Assembly (NCBI GenBank): GCA_902519235.1
Contig: CABYJE010000003.1
Location: 31,650 to 95,649 of the forward strand
Direction: 5' to 3'
Length of the DNA: 64,000 nucleotides
From: an uncultured Prochlorococcus sp.
GTDB lineage: Bacteria > Cyanobacteriota > Cyanobacteriia > PCC-6307 > Cyanobiaceae
Made by a program: the position numbers and the translations under genes. Below the pieces are notes generated by a model. It made no database searches. It was given only the letters and a program-made list of their open reading frames with translations, and was not told the origin of the DNA. Positions 18,168 to 29,699 of the stretch are shown piece by piece. The first letter of the stretch is position 1, and each line of letters begins with the position of its first letter.

Positions 18168-18994
18168 TAGTTTGAAAACAATTTGTTTTTTCTATGTTTA
18201 AGGCTTGGCATCTGCTCCCTAATTTTCTTTACTCTTTCTTTATCTGCAGGTGCGATTGCAGCTCCCTGAGTTTTCCCCGCGTCAGACAAAACTGTACCCC
18301 ATGGGTCAATTACCATTGCATGGCCATGACTTTGCCTTCTGCCGTAATGAACCCCCGTTTGAGCTGGAGCAACTACATATGCTGTATTCTCAATTGCTCT
18401 TGCTTGTAACAAAATTTGCCAATGATCTTTTCCAGTAAATGCGGTAAAAGCTGCAGGAATCATAATTAGCTCTGCCCCATTTGAAGACAAGTATCTATAA
18501 AGTTCAGGAAATCTAACGTCGTAACAAATCGATAATCCTATTTTGCATAAGCCTGGAACTTCTACAACAGGTGGGTACTCCTCCCCAGATAAAATTGTAG
18601 ATGATTCTTTATATAAATTTCCATCTGGCAAATCAACATCAAATAAGTGAATCTTGTCATATTTTGCAAGAATCTGTCCATCCTTCCCAAATAGTGCTGA
18701 CCTATTAAAAGTATGAGTGTCATCACCTGCAGGAACCGGATACCCTCCTCCCAAAAGAAATACTTGATATCTTTGCGACATAGTTTTGAGGAAATTTGTA
18801 CACTTCACTGACAGTTCAGAAGCCAATGTAAGTTTTTCATCATCTCCTCCTAAAAAAGCAAAATTCTCAGGCAATCCTATTAACTCAGCACCTCTTCTAG
18901 CGGCTAGTTCAATCTGTTCTTCTGCTTCAACAAAATTTGCATCAACATTCGAAGTACTCGTAATTTGCAATGCAGCAACCAAAAAATCAGTCAA
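18167..18994 (-). CDS. Carbon-nitrogen hydrolase (nitrilase superfamily, Nit/omega-amidase-like)
   Basis: A 275-residue cytoplasmic hydrolase with the nitrilase triad: Glu43 in LPENF, Lys114 in KYDKIHLF and Cys157 in SICYDVRFPELYR. The last motif and the length resemble the Nit1/Nit2 branch (amidases that clean up deaminated glutathione or alpha-keto acid amides) more than true nitrilases. The substrate is not certain. It lies 30 bases after comB and overlaps the amidase gene by one base. Confidence 0.85.
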   Translation of the reverse strand: MTDFLVAALQITSTSNVDANFVEAEEQIELAARRGAELIGLPENFAFLGGDDEKLTLASELSVKCTNFLKTMSQRYQVFLLGGGYPVPAGDDTHTFNRSALFGKDGQILAKYDKIHLFDVDLPDGNLYKESSTILSGEEYPPVVEVPGLCKIGLSICYDVRFPELYRYLSSNGAELIMIPAAFTAFTGKDHWQILLQARAIENTAYVVAPAQTGVHYGRRQSHGHAMVIDPWGTVLSDAGKTQGAAIAPADKERVKKIREQMPSLKHRKNKLFSN

Positions 18995-19024
18995 GGCTTT
19001 ACTCCAAGTGAACCAATTAGTAAT

Positions 19025-19759
19025 TCATGAGGCACGAATCACACCTCTTTCAACTTGAGCTGGAACAATATCTAAGCAATCAAGTTCAGAGCAACATTTA
19101 AAATCATCCTCATAATCTCCAAGACTTGTCAATCTTTTGCCATGGGTTGCAGTTTTTAAACATTTCAAAATATCATTTTTCCAAAAATCCCAAAGTGCCA
19201 AAGCAGCTTGTAATTCGTCATTCAGAATATTAATTTCAAAATCACAGTTCTGTTTTAGGTATGAGGCCAAAGCACCAGCAGCTAAAGAATCCTCAAGTGA
19301 ATAAGAACCTTCCCAACCACTGCCAAGTATTAAAACATTTTCACTTTTTAATGAAATGATTTTTTCGGCAACTGCTTTTCTATTTGGGAGACCCATAGCA
19401 AATAAATGCTTAGCATTTTGAACTTTTTGCAATGATTTAGTCCCATTAGTCGTACTCATAAATAGTCTTTTACCATTAACAACTTTTTTTGTAACTGATA
19501 GAGGAGAATTCCCTAAATCAAAGCCCTCAATCTTCTTTCCGCCTCTCTCTCCAAGCATTAGTCTCTTTTCAGCTTGCCACTTAATTGCAGATTCTTTTAA
19601 TAAATCTAAATCTGCAAAAACTTGTATTGAATCAGCTCCATTTTTTAAAGCCCAAGAGATTGTGGTTGTAGCTCTTAAAACATCAATTACTACTGCAATG
19701 TCTGGACTTATTTCTGGAACATCCTTTGCAACGTGATAATAAGTAAGATTAATAATCAA
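19025..19759 (-). CDS. comB: 2-phosphosulfolactate phosphatase family protein (ComB)
   Basis: A 244-residue ComB-family protein. DVLRATTTISWAL near residues 27-39, LGERGGKKIEGFDLGNSP and MSTTNGTKSLQ are characteristic blocks. The archaeal enzyme removes phosphate from (2R)-phosphosulfolactate on the way to coenzyme M. Cyanobacteria carry ComB widely without the coenzyme M pathway, and no comA or comC is seen in this window, so the physiological product (perhaps sulfolactate) is open. First gene of the minus-strand run ending at acs; aroA diverges from it across 129 bases. Confidence 0.85.
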   Translation of the reverse strand: MIINLTYYHVAKDVPEISPDIAVVIDVLRATTTISWALKNGADSIQVFADLDLLKESAIKWQAEKRLMLGERGGKKIEGFDLGNSPLSVTKKVVNGKRLFMSTTNGTKSLQKVQNAKHLFAMGLPNRKAVAEKIISLKSENVLILGSGWEGSYSLEDSLAAGALASYLKQNCDFEINILNDELQAALALWDFWKNDILKCLKTATHGKRLTSLGDYEDDFKCCSELDCLDIVPAQVERGVIRAS

Positions 19760-19888
19760 GTCCTTTTTTTCTGATTTTATTATAGAAAAGAGTTACTTAA
19801 ATTGATTATTTTTTTTTTAAAACAAACTTATTGATAATATATAACTAATTTGTTTTTACAGAAATCTTATCAAGTATTTAATTTGAAA

Positions 19889-21199
19889 ATGAATAATATC
19901 CGCACAATAAAAGGTGGAATTAATTTAAAAGGAAAAGTAAAAGTACCTGGAGATAAATCTATTTCTCATAGAGCTTTAATAATAGGCAGTATTGCTGAGG
20001 GTGAGACGACTATTGAGGGGTTTTTACATTCTGAAGATCCACTTTCAACTGCTGATTGTTTAAGAAAATTAGGTGTAAATATTCCAGAAATAAAAAAAAA
20101 TGAGTCTTTTACTATTTCAGGTTTGGGTCTTGATGGGTTAAAAGAGCCGAAAGAAATTTTAAATTGTGGGAATTCGGGAACCACCATGAGATTATTAATG
20201 GGGTTACTTGCCGGTGAAGAAGGCAAGAATTTTATCTTAACAGGAGATATTTCTCTTAATGAAAGGCCAATGGAGAGGGTAGGCAAACCATTATCATTGA
20301 TGGGCGGCAAAATTTTTGGTAGAGAAAAAGGAAACAAAGCTCCAATCTCAATTAATGGGAACAAACTAAAAGGATGTGTTATTGGAACCCCTGTAGCTAG
20401 TGCTCAAGTAAAATCAGCAATCTTATTGGCAGGCCTAAAAGCTTCTGGAACCACTTCTGTTATTGAACCAGCATCTTCAAGAGATCATACTGAAAGAATG
20501 TTAAAAGCATTTGGAGCAAACATCAGTATTCGAGGAGAATTAGGAAGGAATATAGTTATTAAGTCAGGGGGCAGCTTAATTGGCCAGAGAGTATTGATTC
20601 CTGGAGACATAAGCTCTGCTTCTTTTTGGATGATTGCTGCATCTATTGTTCCAAATTCAGAGGTTTTAATTCAGAATGTCGGATTAAATCCGACTAGAAC
20701 AGGGATTTTAAATGTAATGGATTCAATGGGGTGTAATTATGAGATCTTAGATAAATCGACTATTGCAGGTGAACCTATTGGATCTATTAAAGTAATAACT
20801 TCAAATAATTTAAGATCATTCACTATTGAAGGAGATATTCTTCCAAAACTTATAGATGAGATTCCTATCCTTACTGTGGCTGCCTGTTTTTGTAATGGAG
20901 TTTCTGAAATTAAGGATGCAAAAGAATTAAGAGTTAAGGAGACAGATCGATTAAAAGTCATGGCACGACAGTTACAAAAATTCGGTGCTGAAATAATAGA
21001 AAAAGAGGATGGGTTAATTATTAATGGGCAATCAAAATTTCATTCTGCAGAGGTAGATAGTGAGACAGATCATAGAGTAGCAATGAGTCTTGCTATTGCT
21101 TCGCTTCTTGCCAAAGGCACCTCAAAAATCATGAGGGCAGATGCAGCTAGCGTCTCGTATCCCACTTTTTGGGAAGAGCTTGCCAAACTAACTAACTAG
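19889..21199 (+). CDS. aroA: 3-phosphoshikimate 1-carboxyvinyltransferase (EPSP synthase)
   Basis: Joins shikimate-3-phosphate and phosphoenolpyruvate in aromatic amino acid synthesis. I place the start at ATG 19889, giving 436 residues; the frame is also open back to TTG 19850, but that adds 13 residues before a normal N-terminus. Motifs seen are [31 protein letters not shown], the catalytic Asp in [10 protein letters not shown], and VKETDRL. The two-lobed length is typical. It lies 10 bases before the methyltransferase gene. Confidence 0.95.
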   Translation: MNNIRTIKGGINLKGKVKVPGDKSISHRALIIGSIAEGETTIEGFLHSEDPLSTADCLRKLGVNIPEIKKNESFTISGLGLDGLKEPKEILNCGNSGTTMRLLMGLLAGEEGKNFILTGDISLNERPMERVGKPLSLMGGKIFGREKGNKAPISINGNKLKGCVIGTPVASAQVKSAILLAGLKASGTTSVIEPASSRDHTERMLKAFGANISIRGELGRNIVIKSGGSLIGQRVLIPGDISSASFWMIAASIVPNSEVLIQNVGLNPTRTGILNVMDSMGCNYEILDKSTIAGEPIGSIKVITSNNLRSFTIEGDILPKLIDEIPILTVAACFCNGVSEIKDAKELRVKETDRLKVMARQLQKFGAEIIEKEDGLIINGQSKFHSAEVDSETDHRVAMSLAIASLLAKGTSKIMRADAASVSYPTFWEELAKLTN

Positions 21200-21209
21200 G
21201 CTAAAGCTT

Positions 21210-22121
21210 TTGTCTGAATTAATAGAAGTTTTAACTAAAGATGGTAGTTACTCTTTAAGAAGTGAGTTTTTTCAAGAGAACTTCCATAGTTTATTAGGCG
21301 CATTGGAGGAAACAAAGTTGAAGTTTACATCTTCCTCTAATTTGCAAAGATTTAAGGGTAAATCTATTAATGTTTTGGATATATGTTTTGGTTTAGGATA
21401 CAATTCCGCTTCTTTATTAGATGAATTAATTAAACAAAAATCGTATTTAAATTTATATGCATTGGAGATTGATAAAAAGCCTCTTGAATATTCACTTAGA
21501 AATGAATCTTTCCTTAATTTATGGGCTCCAAAAGTCAAAACAATATTTGAATCACTATATCGAAAAGATTACTTTGAGGATCAATTTTTTAAGTGCAGTG
21601 TTTTGTGGGGTGATGCTAGAGAAAAAATCAAAATTATTCCTTCATCTATTAAATTCGATCTGATTTATTTAGATGGGTTTTCTCCTCAAAAATGCCCACA
21701 AGTATGGACAATTGAATTTTTATCTAAAGTCGTAGAAAATCTTAATTCTCAGGGTTATTTAATAACTTATTCTTCTTCAGCGGCAGTAAGAAAAACTTTA
21801 AGAAATCTTGGATTAGAAATTTTTAGTATTAAGCCAAGTTTTAAAAACAGAACTTTTTGGAGTCTGGGAACTGTCGCAATATCAAAATTTGATAAGAATA
21901 AATTGAAACCTAATTTCAATTTTGAAAAGTTATCTTTAATGGAAGAGGAACACCTCTTAACTAAAGCTAGTATTCCATATAGAGATCAAGATTTAAACTC
22001 AAGCAAAGACGATATAATCAATAGAAGATTAAATGAGCAATTATTCTCAAATTTATTATCTACAAATAAATGGAGGCACAAGTGGGAAATGACGAAGTTA
22101 TCCGTTAAGAGTAAGATTTAA
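21210..22121 (+). CDS. MnmC/MnmD-like SAM-dependent methyltransferase
   Basis: A 303-residue methyltransferase resembling the methyltransferase half of MnmC (DUF752), which acts on the wobble uridine of certain tRNAs. Seen are TKDGSYSLRSEFFQENFHS near the start, the SAM loop LDICFGLGYNS (about 52-62) and LDGFSPQKCPQVW, close to the family's LDGFSPxxNPxxW. The oxidase half of full MnmC is absent. The only reasonable start is TTG at 21210, 10 bases after aroA, with AGG upstream. The tRNA target is inferred from the family. Confidence 0.75.
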   Translation: MSELIEVLTKDGSYSLRSEFFQENFHSLLGALEETKLKFTSSSNLQRFKGKSINVLDICFGLGYNSASLLDELIKQKSYLNLYALEIDKKPLEYSLRNESFLNLWAPKVKTIFESLYRKDYFEDQFFKCSVLWGDAREKIKIIPSSIKFDLIYLDGFSPQKCPQVWTIEFLSKVVENLNSQGYLITYSSSAAVRKTLRNLGLEIFSIKPSFKNRTFWSLGTVAISKFDKNKLKPNFNFEKLSLMEEEHLLTKASIPYRDQDLNSSKDDIINRRLNEQLFSNLLSTNKWRHKWEMTKLSVKSKI

Positions 22122-22140
22122 ATAAGGATTTCCAATAAAC

Positions 22141-23490
22141 ATGTTAAGTGTTGCGATATTAGCGGCAGGCAAAGGCACTAGGATGGAAAGCTCATTGCCA
22201 AAAGTTTTACATAAAATTTCTGGTAAAAGTCTTCTGCAAAGAGTAATTGATTCATGTGCCGAATTAAAACCTGATCAAATTTTCGTAATTACTGGACACA
22301 AATCAAAAGAAGTCCAAAAGTCAATACCAAACGATAAAAAAATCCATGTTGTTATTCAAGAACCTCAATCAGGAACGGGTCACGCTATCCAGGTACTTTG
22401 TAGAGAAGTAAAAAAACATGAAGGCAAACTTTTGGTACTTAACGGCGATTTGCCACTTATTAGGCCTAGTACTCTAAAAAGACTTTTATATTTACATGAT
22501 TCAAAAAATTCTGATGTTTCTTTAATTACTACAAAGAAAACAAATCCTCATGGATATGGCAGAGTTTTTTTGAAGGGGGATTTTATAGAGAGAATTGTTG
22601 AAGAGAAAGACTGCAATGATCTAGAGAGAGAAACCCAGTTAATAAATGCAGGTGTTTACTGTTTTAACTGGGGTAACTTGTCAGAAATAATTAATACCTT
22701 GCAAAGTAATAATAATCAAAAAGAGATTTACTTAACAGATACAATATCTTTGCTAAAAAATTCCTTAAGCCTCGAGGTAGAGGATAATGGAGAGCTTCAA
22801 GGTATTAATAACAGAATTCAACTATCCGAGTGCGAGGAAAGTATTCAGAATTTAATTAAAGAAAAGCATATGCTTAATGGTGTAACTTTTATAAATAAAG
22901 CAAGTTGTTCAATTAGTGAAGAAGCTGAAATTGGTAAGGATGTGATTATAGAGGCTAATACACATATAAGAGGAAATACCAAAATAAATAGTCATTGCAT
23001 TATTGGACCAAATACTTTTATTGAGAATTCTATTGTGGGATTAAATTGTGAAATTTCAAACTCTACTGTTTATGCTTCTCATATAATGGATAATATAAAA
23101 ATTGGCCCTTATAGTCATATAAGACCTAATTCCAAAATATCTTCCTTTAGCAAAGTAGGAAATTTTGTTGAAATCAAAAATAGTCAATTAGAGGAAGAAT
23201 CTAAAGTAAACCATTTAAGTTATATTGGCGATTCTATTATTGGAAGATCTACAAATATTGGAGCGGGTACTATTACTGCAAATTTTGATGGTCAGAAAAA
23301 ACATCAAACGAAAATTGGTAAAAATTCCAGTATTGGTGCAAATACAGTTTTTGTAGCGCCAATAAATCTCGGGGAATCAGTTACAACAGGAGCTGGTTCA
23401 GTGATCACTAAAGACTCCAAAGATAATTCGTTAGCAATATCAAGAACTAAGCAAGTAAATATAGAAAATTGGGAAAGAAAGAAATCCTGA
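22141..23490 (+). CDS. glmU: Bifunctional GlmU: UDP-GlcNAc pyrophosphorylase and GlcN-1-P acetyltransferase
   Basis: Makes UDP-N-acetylglucosamine for peptidoglycan and lipopolysaccharide. Residues 1-230 form the nucleotidyltransferase domain with AAGKGTRM (8-15) and the KVLH lysine. From about 250 the left-handed beta helix repeats (IGxxxxI-type hexapeptides) form the acetyltransferase domain with GPYSHIRP and SYIGDSIIG. The 449 residues are normal. It follows the methyltransferase by 19 bases and meets murF tail to tail with one base between stops. Confidence 0.95.
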   Translation: MLSVAILAAGKGTRMESSLPKVLHKISGKSLLQRVIDSCAELKPDQIFVITGHKSKEVQKSIPNDKKIHVVIQEPQSGTGHAIQVLCREVKKHEGKLLVLNGDLPLIRPSTLKRLLYLHDSKNSDVSLITTKKTNPHGYGRVFLKGDFIERIVEEKDCNDLERETQLINAGVYCFNWGNLSEIINTLQSNNNQKEIYLTDTISLLKNSLSLEVEDNGELQGINNRIQLSECEESIQNLIKEKHMLNGVTFINKASCSISEEAEIGKDVIIEANTHIRGNTKINSHCIIGPNTFIENSIVGLNCEISNSTVYASHIMDNIKIGPYSHIRPNSKISSFSKVGNFVEIKNSQLEEESKVNHLSYIGDSIIGRSTNIGAGTITANFDGQKKHQTKIGKNSSIGANTVFVAPINLGESVTTGAGSVITKDSKDNSLAISRTKQVNIENWERKKS

Positions 23491-23491
23491 T

Positions 23492-24865
23492 CTAATTGAT
23501 TAATTCAATAATTTTTTCAAGTTGCCAACATCTACTCCCTTTTATAAGAATAGAATCACCTCTTTTTGTGGATTTATTTATCTCTTTAGGTACATCGTTG
23601 ATATTATTAAAAACTAAAAATTTTTTCTTATCTTTTAGATAATCGCTATAAATCTTTTCATTTTTTTTATCGCAAATAAATAAACACTTTTCTATGTCTG
23701 AATTATTAATTAAGTTGAATATTTCTTTATGAAATTTTTCAGATTCTTTTCCCAATTCTTGCATACTTCCAAATATAAAAAATTTATTTCTCGGTTTTTC
23801 AAGCAGGTTTTCAATACATGCTTTAACTGACTCTGGCGAAGCATTATATGTTTCATCATATATATTTGTTTTTACTGATTTAAGAATTTTATTCCTTCCA
23901 CCTAAAATCGCAAAATCAAATTTATTAAAACTTTCAAAATCAATGCCTAGCTCTTTGGCAACTGCATAAGCAAATAAGAAATTCGAAGCATTGTGAAAAC
24001 CCTCAAATGGAATTTCAAAGGTATTTTCATCGATTATTATTGTTTTATTCGAACGATTATAAAATCCTCGCAAATTATCATCTTTCCTGAAACTTTCCTT
24101 TTGATTTTCTATATTTAATAGTTCTACTTTTATAAGTCTACCTTTCCAAAATTCCTTTAAAGTTTTTTCTAGGAATGGATCATTTGCGGGAATTATTACG
24201 ACTCCTTCCGGATTTAAGAACTTACTAATTTCACATTTTGCAAAAGTAATATTTTTTTTTGAACCTAATAATCCAATATGAGCTGAGCCTATGTTAGTAA
24301 TAACTGCAATATCGGGTTCACTATATTTAGATAAATTCTCAATCTGTCCAAGGCCTCTCATCCCCATCTCAAGAACTAAAGCTTGATCTTCTATATCTGT
24401 AGAAAGAATAGTAAGGCCAACTCCAATCTCATTATTAAAATTTGCATGAGATAATTTAATTTTTCCAAGTTTATTTAAAACTCCCCCAATCATTTCTTTT
24501 GTAGTTGTTTTACCCACTGAACCAGTTATTGCGATAATAGGGATATTTAATTTTTTTCTTTTTAGCAATGCTAATTTTTGAAATGCCTCTAATGTGTCAT
24601 TTACAACCCAATAAGGAAAATTACTAGGAAGTAATCTCTGCATCCCTTTTTTAATTACTACTGATTTAACTCCTTTATCTAAAACATCTGGAAGGAAACT
24701 ATGTCCATCAAAGTTTTTACCCCTTATAGCTATAAAAAGATCATTTTTTAATAAAGTTCTACTATCAATACTTATATTTTTAAAATTTAAAAAATCTCTT
24801 TTGCCCTCGCTCAGATTTTTAATATCCCCCAAAACATTGTTTAATTCTGATAAAGAGAATTCCAT
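23492..24865 (-). CDS. murF: UDP-MurNAc-tripeptide:D-Ala-D-Ala ligase
   Basis: Adds D-Ala-D-Ala to the cytoplasmic peptidoglycan precursor. The 457-residue protein has a small N-terminal domain (RTLLKNDLFIAIRGKNFDGHSF), the Mur-ligase ATP loop ITGSVGKTTTKEM (about 112-124), HANFNNEIGVGLTIL and the C-terminal DETYNASPESVKACI block. The NNEIG and YNAxP motifs separate MurF from other Mur ligases. Last gene of the menD-menB-glgA-murF run, 12 bases after glgA. Confidence 0.95.
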   Translation of the reverse strand: MEFSLSELNNVLGDIKNLSEGKRDFLNFKNISIDSRTLLKNDLFIAIRGKNFDGHSFLPDVLDKGVKSVVIKKGMQRLLPSNFPYWVVNDTLEAFQKLALLKRKKLNIPIIAITGSVGKTTTKEMIGGVLNKLGKIKLSHANFNNEIGVGLTILSTDIEDQALVLEMGMRGLGQIENLSKYSEPDIAVITNIGSAHIGLLGSKKNITFAKCEISKFLNPEGVVIIPANDPFLEKTLKEFWKGRLIKVELLNIENQKESFRKDDNLRGFYNRSNKTIIIDENTFEIPFEGFHNASNFLFAYAVAKELGIDFESFNKFDFAILGGRNKILKSVKTNIYDETYNASPESVKACIENLLEKPRNKFFIFGSMQELGKESEKFHKEIFNLINNSDIEKCLFICDKKNEKIYSDYLKDKKKFLVFNNINDVPKEINKSTKRGDSILIKGSRCWQLEKIIELIN

Positions 24866-24877
24866 GAAAAGATTAAG

Positions 24878-26329
24878 TCAAACCTTTTTTAAAGATGGAT
24901 CAGCCGATTGTCCGTAAGAGAATTTTTCAACTTCAGCAAAATCTGGAGATGGTTCTTTTATTCCACAAACATCTTTATACATGACTTCGTATTCCAGTGC
25001 GGATCTTTGCCAACTAAACTCTTGGCTCATTGCTCTTTTTTGCAATAACTCCCAACTCTCTTTATGCCTAAAGGCCTCCCATGACCTTACTAAAGATGTA
25101 TAGAAATCTATAGGTTCAAAGCGATCGAAGCAAAAACCAGTTCCACTATTATTTTCTGGATCATAAGGTAAAACTGTATCAACTAAACCTCCTACTCGCC
25201 TTACTATTGGAATAGAACCATATCTCATAGCAAGTAGTTGACTAATGCCACAAGGTTCGAATCTACTTGGCATTAAAAATGCATCAGACCCACCATATAT
25301 AAGTCTTGATAAAGAATCATCATATGTAAGGAATACTGAAAATCTTCCTGGGTAATCTAATGCAAGTTGCCATAATCCTGACTCTAAATATCTATCTCCA
25401 GTCCCTAAAACAACTATTTGCGAATCTGTATATGCTAAAAGTCTTCTTGAAACTTGTAGAAGTAAGTCAACCCCTTTCTGATCAACTAACCTACTGACCA
25501 TACCTAAAAGATATTTTTTAGGATTAACTTCAAGACCCATTTCTCTCTGCAGAATTTTTTTATTTTCTAGCCTATTTTCTAAATTCTTAATACTAAATTT
25601 TGCAGGTAAAACTGGATCTTTGCCTGGATTCCATTCATCAAGATCAATACCATTAAGAATTCCCCTTAATTTACCTGAAATGTAATTAAGTAATCCTTCA
25701 AGGCTTTCTCCGTATTCATGAGTTTTAATTTCATCCGCATAAGTAGGAGAAACAGCATTGACCCTATCTGCATACAACATAGCCGCAGCCATTGTGTGGT
25801 CACCATGCATATACCAAGGACACCAAGTCATTTTTTCAAGTTTCCATCTCCAAGGGCCTTGGTATTTTAAATTATGAATTGTGAAGACAGTACTAATTTC
25901 AGGGTCCTGATGCATCCACACAGGAATCATTCCAGTGTGCCAATCATGGCAATGGAGAACTTGAGGTTTCCAACAATTCCAGGCAAATTCTGCAGTGGCA
26001 CTGGCAAAAAATGTAAAGCGCCAGTCCTCATTTTCGCCTCCATATATTTGGTCAGAATCAAATATTGGATGACCCACTAGGTAAATCACATAATTATGTA
26101 TGGGATGTTTTGCTTCATATACGGCGAAATCAGTGCCCATTGTATTTGCTCTAAAGACTGGTTCATTCGATACCTCTAAAAGACTCCACAATTTACCGTA
26201 TCCTGGAATTATTACCCTTACATCGTGGCCAAGTTTTATCAAAGATGGAGGTAACGAACCAACCACATCTCCCATACCTCCAACTTTGATCATTGGAGCA
26301 CATTCAGCAGCGGCAAGAAGAATTCTCAT
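24878..26329 (-). CDS. glgA: Glycogen synthase (ADP-glucose type)
   Basis: GT5 glucosyltransferase that extends glycogen from ADP-glucose. The N-terminus has the KVGGMGD substrate loop (residues 15-21; KTGGL in E. coli), and the C-terminal GT-B lobe has [20 protein letters not shown] and [10 protein letters not shown]. At 483 residues it is full length. Its partner glgB is in this window at 53.5 kb, and the putative glucokinase at 38.6 kb could feed glucose into the same pool. It starts 34 bases after menB. Confidence 0.95.
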   Translation of the reverse strand: MRILLAAAECAPMIKVGGMGDVVGSLPPSLIKLGHDVRVIIPGYGKLWSLLEVSNEPVFRANTMGTDFAVYEAKHPIHNYVIYLVGHPIFDSDQIYGGENEDWRFTFFASATAEFAWNCWKPQVLHCHDWHTGMIPVWMHQDPEISTVFTIHNLKYQGPWRWKLEKMTWCPWYMHGDHTMAAAMLYADRVNAVSPTYADEIKTHEYGESLEGLLNYISGKLRGILNGIDLDEWNPGKDPVLPAKFSIKNLENRLENKKILQREMGLEVNPKKYLLGMVSRLVDQKGVDLLLQVSRRLLAYTDSQIVVLGTGDRYLESGLWQLALDYPGRFSVFLTYDDSLSRLIYGGSDAFLMPSRFEPCGISQLLAMRYGSIPIVRRVGGLVDTVLPYDPENNSGTGFCFDRFEPIDFYTSLVRSWEAFRHKESWELLQKRAMSQEFSWQRSALEYEVMYKDVCGIKEPSPDFAEVEKFSYGQSADPSLKKV

Positions 26330-26363
26330 TGATAATTATTTAAAAAGTTCTTTTGAAAATAAA

Positions 26364-27221
26364 CTAGGGTGTCCACTTATAGTCAGAAAAGTCTGGTGGA
26401 CGCTTTTCAAGAAAGGCATCTCTACCTTCTTGAGCTTCTTCAGTCGAATAAAATAATTGGGTAGTGTATCCAGATAATTCTTGAATACCCGCAATCCCAT
26501 CATTCTCCGCATTGAATGAAGCTTTAAGAATACGAATAGCAGTTGGACTATTTCGTAAAATCTCTCTTGCCCAGATTACACCCTCAGCTTCTAATTCTTC
26601 AATCTTTGTAATTGCATTTATCAAGCCCATATTAAGAGCTTCTTTGGAATTATATTTTCTACATAAAAACCAAATTTCTTTTGCTTTTCTTTGACCAACA
26701 ATTCTTGCCAAATAACTAGATCCAAAACCCGCATCAAAACTACCAACTCTTGGACCTGTTTGACCAAATATTGCATTTTCAGAGGCGATACTGAGATCAC
26801 AAATTAAATGTAGTACCTGCCCTCCTCCAATTGCGAAACCAGGTACTAAAGCAATAACCACTTTAGGCAAACTTCTTATTAATCTTTGAAGTTCAAGTAC
26901 ATTTAATCTTTGCTTCCCCTCATCATTTTTATATCCATTTTTACCCCTTACACTCTGATCACCTCCAGAGCAAAAAGAATAAATACCTCTCTTGTCAGGT
27001 CCCGCACCTGTAAAGAGAACTACGCCAATAGTTTCATCATTTCTTACGATATCAAATGCGTCAATGAGTTCATCTACAGTTTGTGGCCTAAATGCATTTC
27101 TTTTTTCAGGCCGATTAATTGCAATTCTCGCGATTCCCTCATCTGATTTGTGAAACAATATATCCTCATAAGATTTGCATTCTGACCAATTTAAAGTTGT
27201 TTTTCCAGGTAATACTTTCAT
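26364..27221 (-). CDS. menB: 1,4-dihydroxy-2-naphthoyl-CoA synthase
   Basis: Crotonase-fold enzyme that closes the naphthoquinone ring in the phylloquinone pathway, the source of the photosystem I cofactor. The 285 residues show [11 protein letters not shown] (oxyanion and bicarbonate-dependent region), [22 protein letters not shown], the [15 protein letters not shown] segment with the family's catalytic Asp/Gly loop, and the C-terminal [11 protein letters not shown]. It follows menD by 34 bases, which supports the assignment over other crotonases. Confidence 0.95.
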   Translation of the reverse strand: MKVLPGKTTLNWSECKSYEDILFHKSDEGIARIAINRPEKRNAFRPQTVDELIDAFDIVRNDETIGVVLFTGAGPDKRGIYSFCSGGDQSVRGKNGYKNDEGKQRLNVLELQRLIRSLPKVVIALVPGFAIGGGQVLHLICDLSIASENAIFGQTGPRVGSFDAGFGSSYLARIVGQRKAKEIWFLCRKYNSKEALNMGLINAITKIEELEAEGVIWAREILRNSPTAIRILKASFNAENDGIAGIQELSGYTTQLFYSTEEAQEGRDAFLEKRPPDFSDYKWTP

Positions 27222-27255
27222 GAAATCTAATTATTAAAGATAGAAAATGATAAAT

Positions 27256-29019
27256 TTAACTGCCAATTATTTTTTCTAGCAAGGCATTTTTTTCACAAAT
27301 TTCATTTTCTGGATCAACATCAACTTTAATTATTACAGATTTCTGTATAGAAATGCTCCAATCTAATGCCTCTCGTAATTTTTTAAAATTTGCCACACTT
27401 TTAAACTTTACTTGATACCCCTCTGCGAGTTTTGGCCAGTTTATTTCTTTTGGCATAAGAAATAGTTTTTTTAATTCATCTTCTTTTAAATTTTTTTTAT
27501 AAATACGATTAAATATATTTCCGCCATTATTATTTATTAGAAGAATTATTAAATTCATATCAATTGAATTTTCAATCAGCCAACCGTTTATATCATGAAT
27601 AAAAGCCAAATCTCCAGTCACAAGAAGTAGAGGATTTTTAATTCTAGAAATACCTAATGCAATAGATAAAGTACCGTCTATGCCGGAAGCGCCCCTAAAG
27701 CTGAAACAATTTCTTGTTAAAGTACCATTTTCTGAAAATGTGAGCCAATCTCTAATCGGGCTACTCGCCGAGAGCATTATTGGATTTTCAGCTGGCCAAA
27801 GTTTTGGAACAAGATTTGCAAGCATATACTCAGTAATTTGATGATCATCAGTAATTTTCTCTTTTAAAATTTTTTTAATCAGCTCGCCTTCCTCCATTAG
27901 ACCTAGAGCCATGGGAGTAAGAGGCTTTTTATTTTTATCGTTAATTGATAATTCTGCTAACAAGAGAGTAGTAAAATTTGATAGCCCAAAATCATATTCA
28001 AATGATTTTTTTAAAGGGTCCAATTTTCTGTAGTTTTTTTCTTTTATAAGAATTTGTATCCCTTTGAAGTTTAATAAAAACTTCTCCAAATCAATTGAGG
28101 ATGACATAGGGCCAATCCTCAAAAGTTGATGACAATTTATTGAATTTTTATTTTTTTTTAAGACTAATTCCCAATTCACGACTAGTCCTCTCAAACCAGA
28201 ATAAACACCTGAAACAGGATCAGCAAATACTGGCCAACCAGTAATCTGTTGTAATCTTTCTAAAGACTTATTGAAAGAAGTTAAATCATTTATGGAACCT
28301 TGATAGGGACCTACCAAAATAATGCCGGATTTATCTAAATTTAAATTTTTTGAAATTTCGAAGAATTTGTTTTTATCAGACTTTATTTCAACTTCCTGAA
28401 ATATATATTTTTTCTTTAAATAAATTCTCTCAAAAACCTTTAAAACATTTTTTTTATTTAAAAATGAAATATCTAAAGGCTTATCTATTGGAATATTTAA
28501 ATGAATAGGACCAGGGAAGGTTGATATTTGTTTCTCAATAGTTCGAACTAAATTCAAGATTTCATTTTCTTGTGTTTCATGAAGTCCATCTAGATTTGTA
28601 CTTAAAACTCTTCTGCAGACTGAACTCAAAAAATCTTCTTGATTTACTGTTTGATTGGCGCCACAATTTTTTAATCTTAAGGGTCTATCAGCAGTAAGAA
28701 ATATAATACCTTTACAAGATCGGTCTGCCTCAACTGCTGCTGGCAATAAGTTACTTACAGCAGTCCCAGAAGTCGTAATAACTAAAGAAAGATTCCCTGA
28801 TGCAGCAGAAATTCCAAGAGAATGAAATCCCGCAGATCTCTCATCTATCGAATTAAAAATATTTACCAGTCCTAATTTATTTAATTCTCCAGCAGCTATT
28901 GCTAAAGGTGCTGATCTACTTCCAGGACATATTATTAAATTTTGAACTCCTATTTTTATAAGAAGATTCAAAAGTTGTAAACTTCTAAGAAAATTTTTGC
29001 ATTCAATAGATGATGTCAT
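27256..29019 (-). CDS. menD: 2-succinyl-5-enolpyruvyl-6-hydroxy-3-cyclohexene-1-carboxylate synthase
   Basis: Thiamine-diphosphate enzyme that commits isochorismate to phylloquinone synthesis. Residues [13 protein letters not shown] (31-43) and Glu60 in SIDERSAGF, the conserved ThDP-activating Glu, are visible. The cofactor-binding block is [13 protein letters not shown] followed by [10 protein letters not shown]. The 587 residues are normal for MenD. First gene of the run menD-menB-glgA-murF; it diverges from lepB over 50 bases, which must hold both promoters. Confidence 0.95.
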   Translation of the reverse strand: MTSSIECKNFLRSLQLLNLLIKIGVQNLIICPGSRSAPLAIAAGELNKLGLVNIFNSIDERSAGFHSLGISAASGNLSLVITTSGTAVSNLLPAAVEADRSCKGIIFLTADRPLRLKNCGANQTVNQEDFLSSVCRRVLSTNLDGLHETQENEILNLVRTIEKQISTFPGPIHLNIPIDKPLDISFLNKKNVLKVFERIYLKKKYIFQEVEIKSDKNKFFEISKNLNLDKSGIILVGPYQGSINDLTSFNKSLERLQQITGWPVFADPVSGVYSGLRGLVVNWELVLKKNKNSINCHQLLRIGPMSSSIDLEKFLLNFKGIQILIKEKNYRKLDPLKKSFEYDFGLSNFTTLLLAELSINDKNKKPLTPMALGLMEEGELIKKILKEKITDDHQITEYMLANLVPKLWPAENPIMLSASSPIRDWLTFSENGTLTRNCFSFRGASGIDGTLSIALGISRIKNPLLLVTGDLAFIHDINGWLIENSIDMNLIILLINNNGGNIFNRIYKKNLKEDELKKLFLMPKEINWPKLAEGYQVKFKSVANFKKLREALDWSISIQKSVIIKVDVDPENEICEKNALLEKIIGS

Positions 29020-29069
29020 AATTTATATAAATGCTTTGGGATTTTCCTTATAACTGAATTAAATAAAAC

Positions 29070-29654
29070 ATGGCTACAACTCAAGAAAAAAGAAATTCAA
29101 TAATAAAGGATTTAAAAAATCTTTTAATCTGGATATTTATAGCTTTAATTATACGATGGCAGGTTATAGAGCCAAGATGGATTCCATCTGGTTCAATGCT
29201 TCCAACTCTTCAAATACAAGATAAAATTCTTGTTGAGAAACTAACCCCCAAAATCACATCCAAATCAAATCTTTCAAAATTAAAAAATAAAATAGTTGTT
29301 TTTAACGTTCCAGAACAATTAATTAATGCTGGTTATAAAGCAGATACTGCACTAATAAAAAGAGTAATTGCAATACCTGGAGACAAGGTAGAAGTAAGAG
29401 ATGGTAACCTTTTCTTAAATGATATCGCTCAAAACAATTACGTTTTTGACAAAAATATTAATTATTCAATGGGGCCATTTATTGTCCCTGAAGAATCATT
29501 ATGGGTGATGGGAGATAATAGAAATAACAGTATGGACTCACATATTTGGGGATTTTTACCATATGAAAAGGTTATTGGTAAAGCTATTTTTAGATATTGG
29601 CCTTTCAACAAAATTGGACCTATTCGGTTCCCTGCCCTTAATAATTTAGATTAA
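29070..29654 (+). CDS. lepB: Signal peptidase I
   Basis: Membrane-bound serine protease that removes signal peptides from exported proteins. One N-terminal membrane helix (about residues 16-30) is followed by the catalytic Ser42 in SGSMLPT and general-base Lys97 in ALIKRVIAIPGD; MGDNRNNSMDSHIWG is the third conserved box. The 194 residues are typical of cyanobacterial LepB. It is divergent from menD and 45 bases upstream of the DUF760 gene. Confidence 0.95.
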   Translation: MATTQEKRNSIIKDLKNLLIWIFIALIIRWQVIEPRWIPSGSMLPTLQIQDKILVEKLTPKITSKSNLSKLKNKIVVFNVPEQLINAGYKADTALIKRVIAIPGDKVEVRDGNLFLNDIAQNNYVFDKNINYSMGPFIVPEESLWVMGDNRNNSMDSHIWGFLPYEKVIGKAIFRYWPFNKIGPIRFPALNNLD

Positions 29655-29699
29655 TGGGTACGTGATGTTGTAGGGTTTTTATATCTTGAAGTTGTAGAA

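Noticed and set aside
19850..19888. TTG start that would lengthen aroA by 13 residues
   Set aside because: The ATG at 19889 gives a normal EPSP synthase N-terminus and length; the extra residues match nothing in the family.
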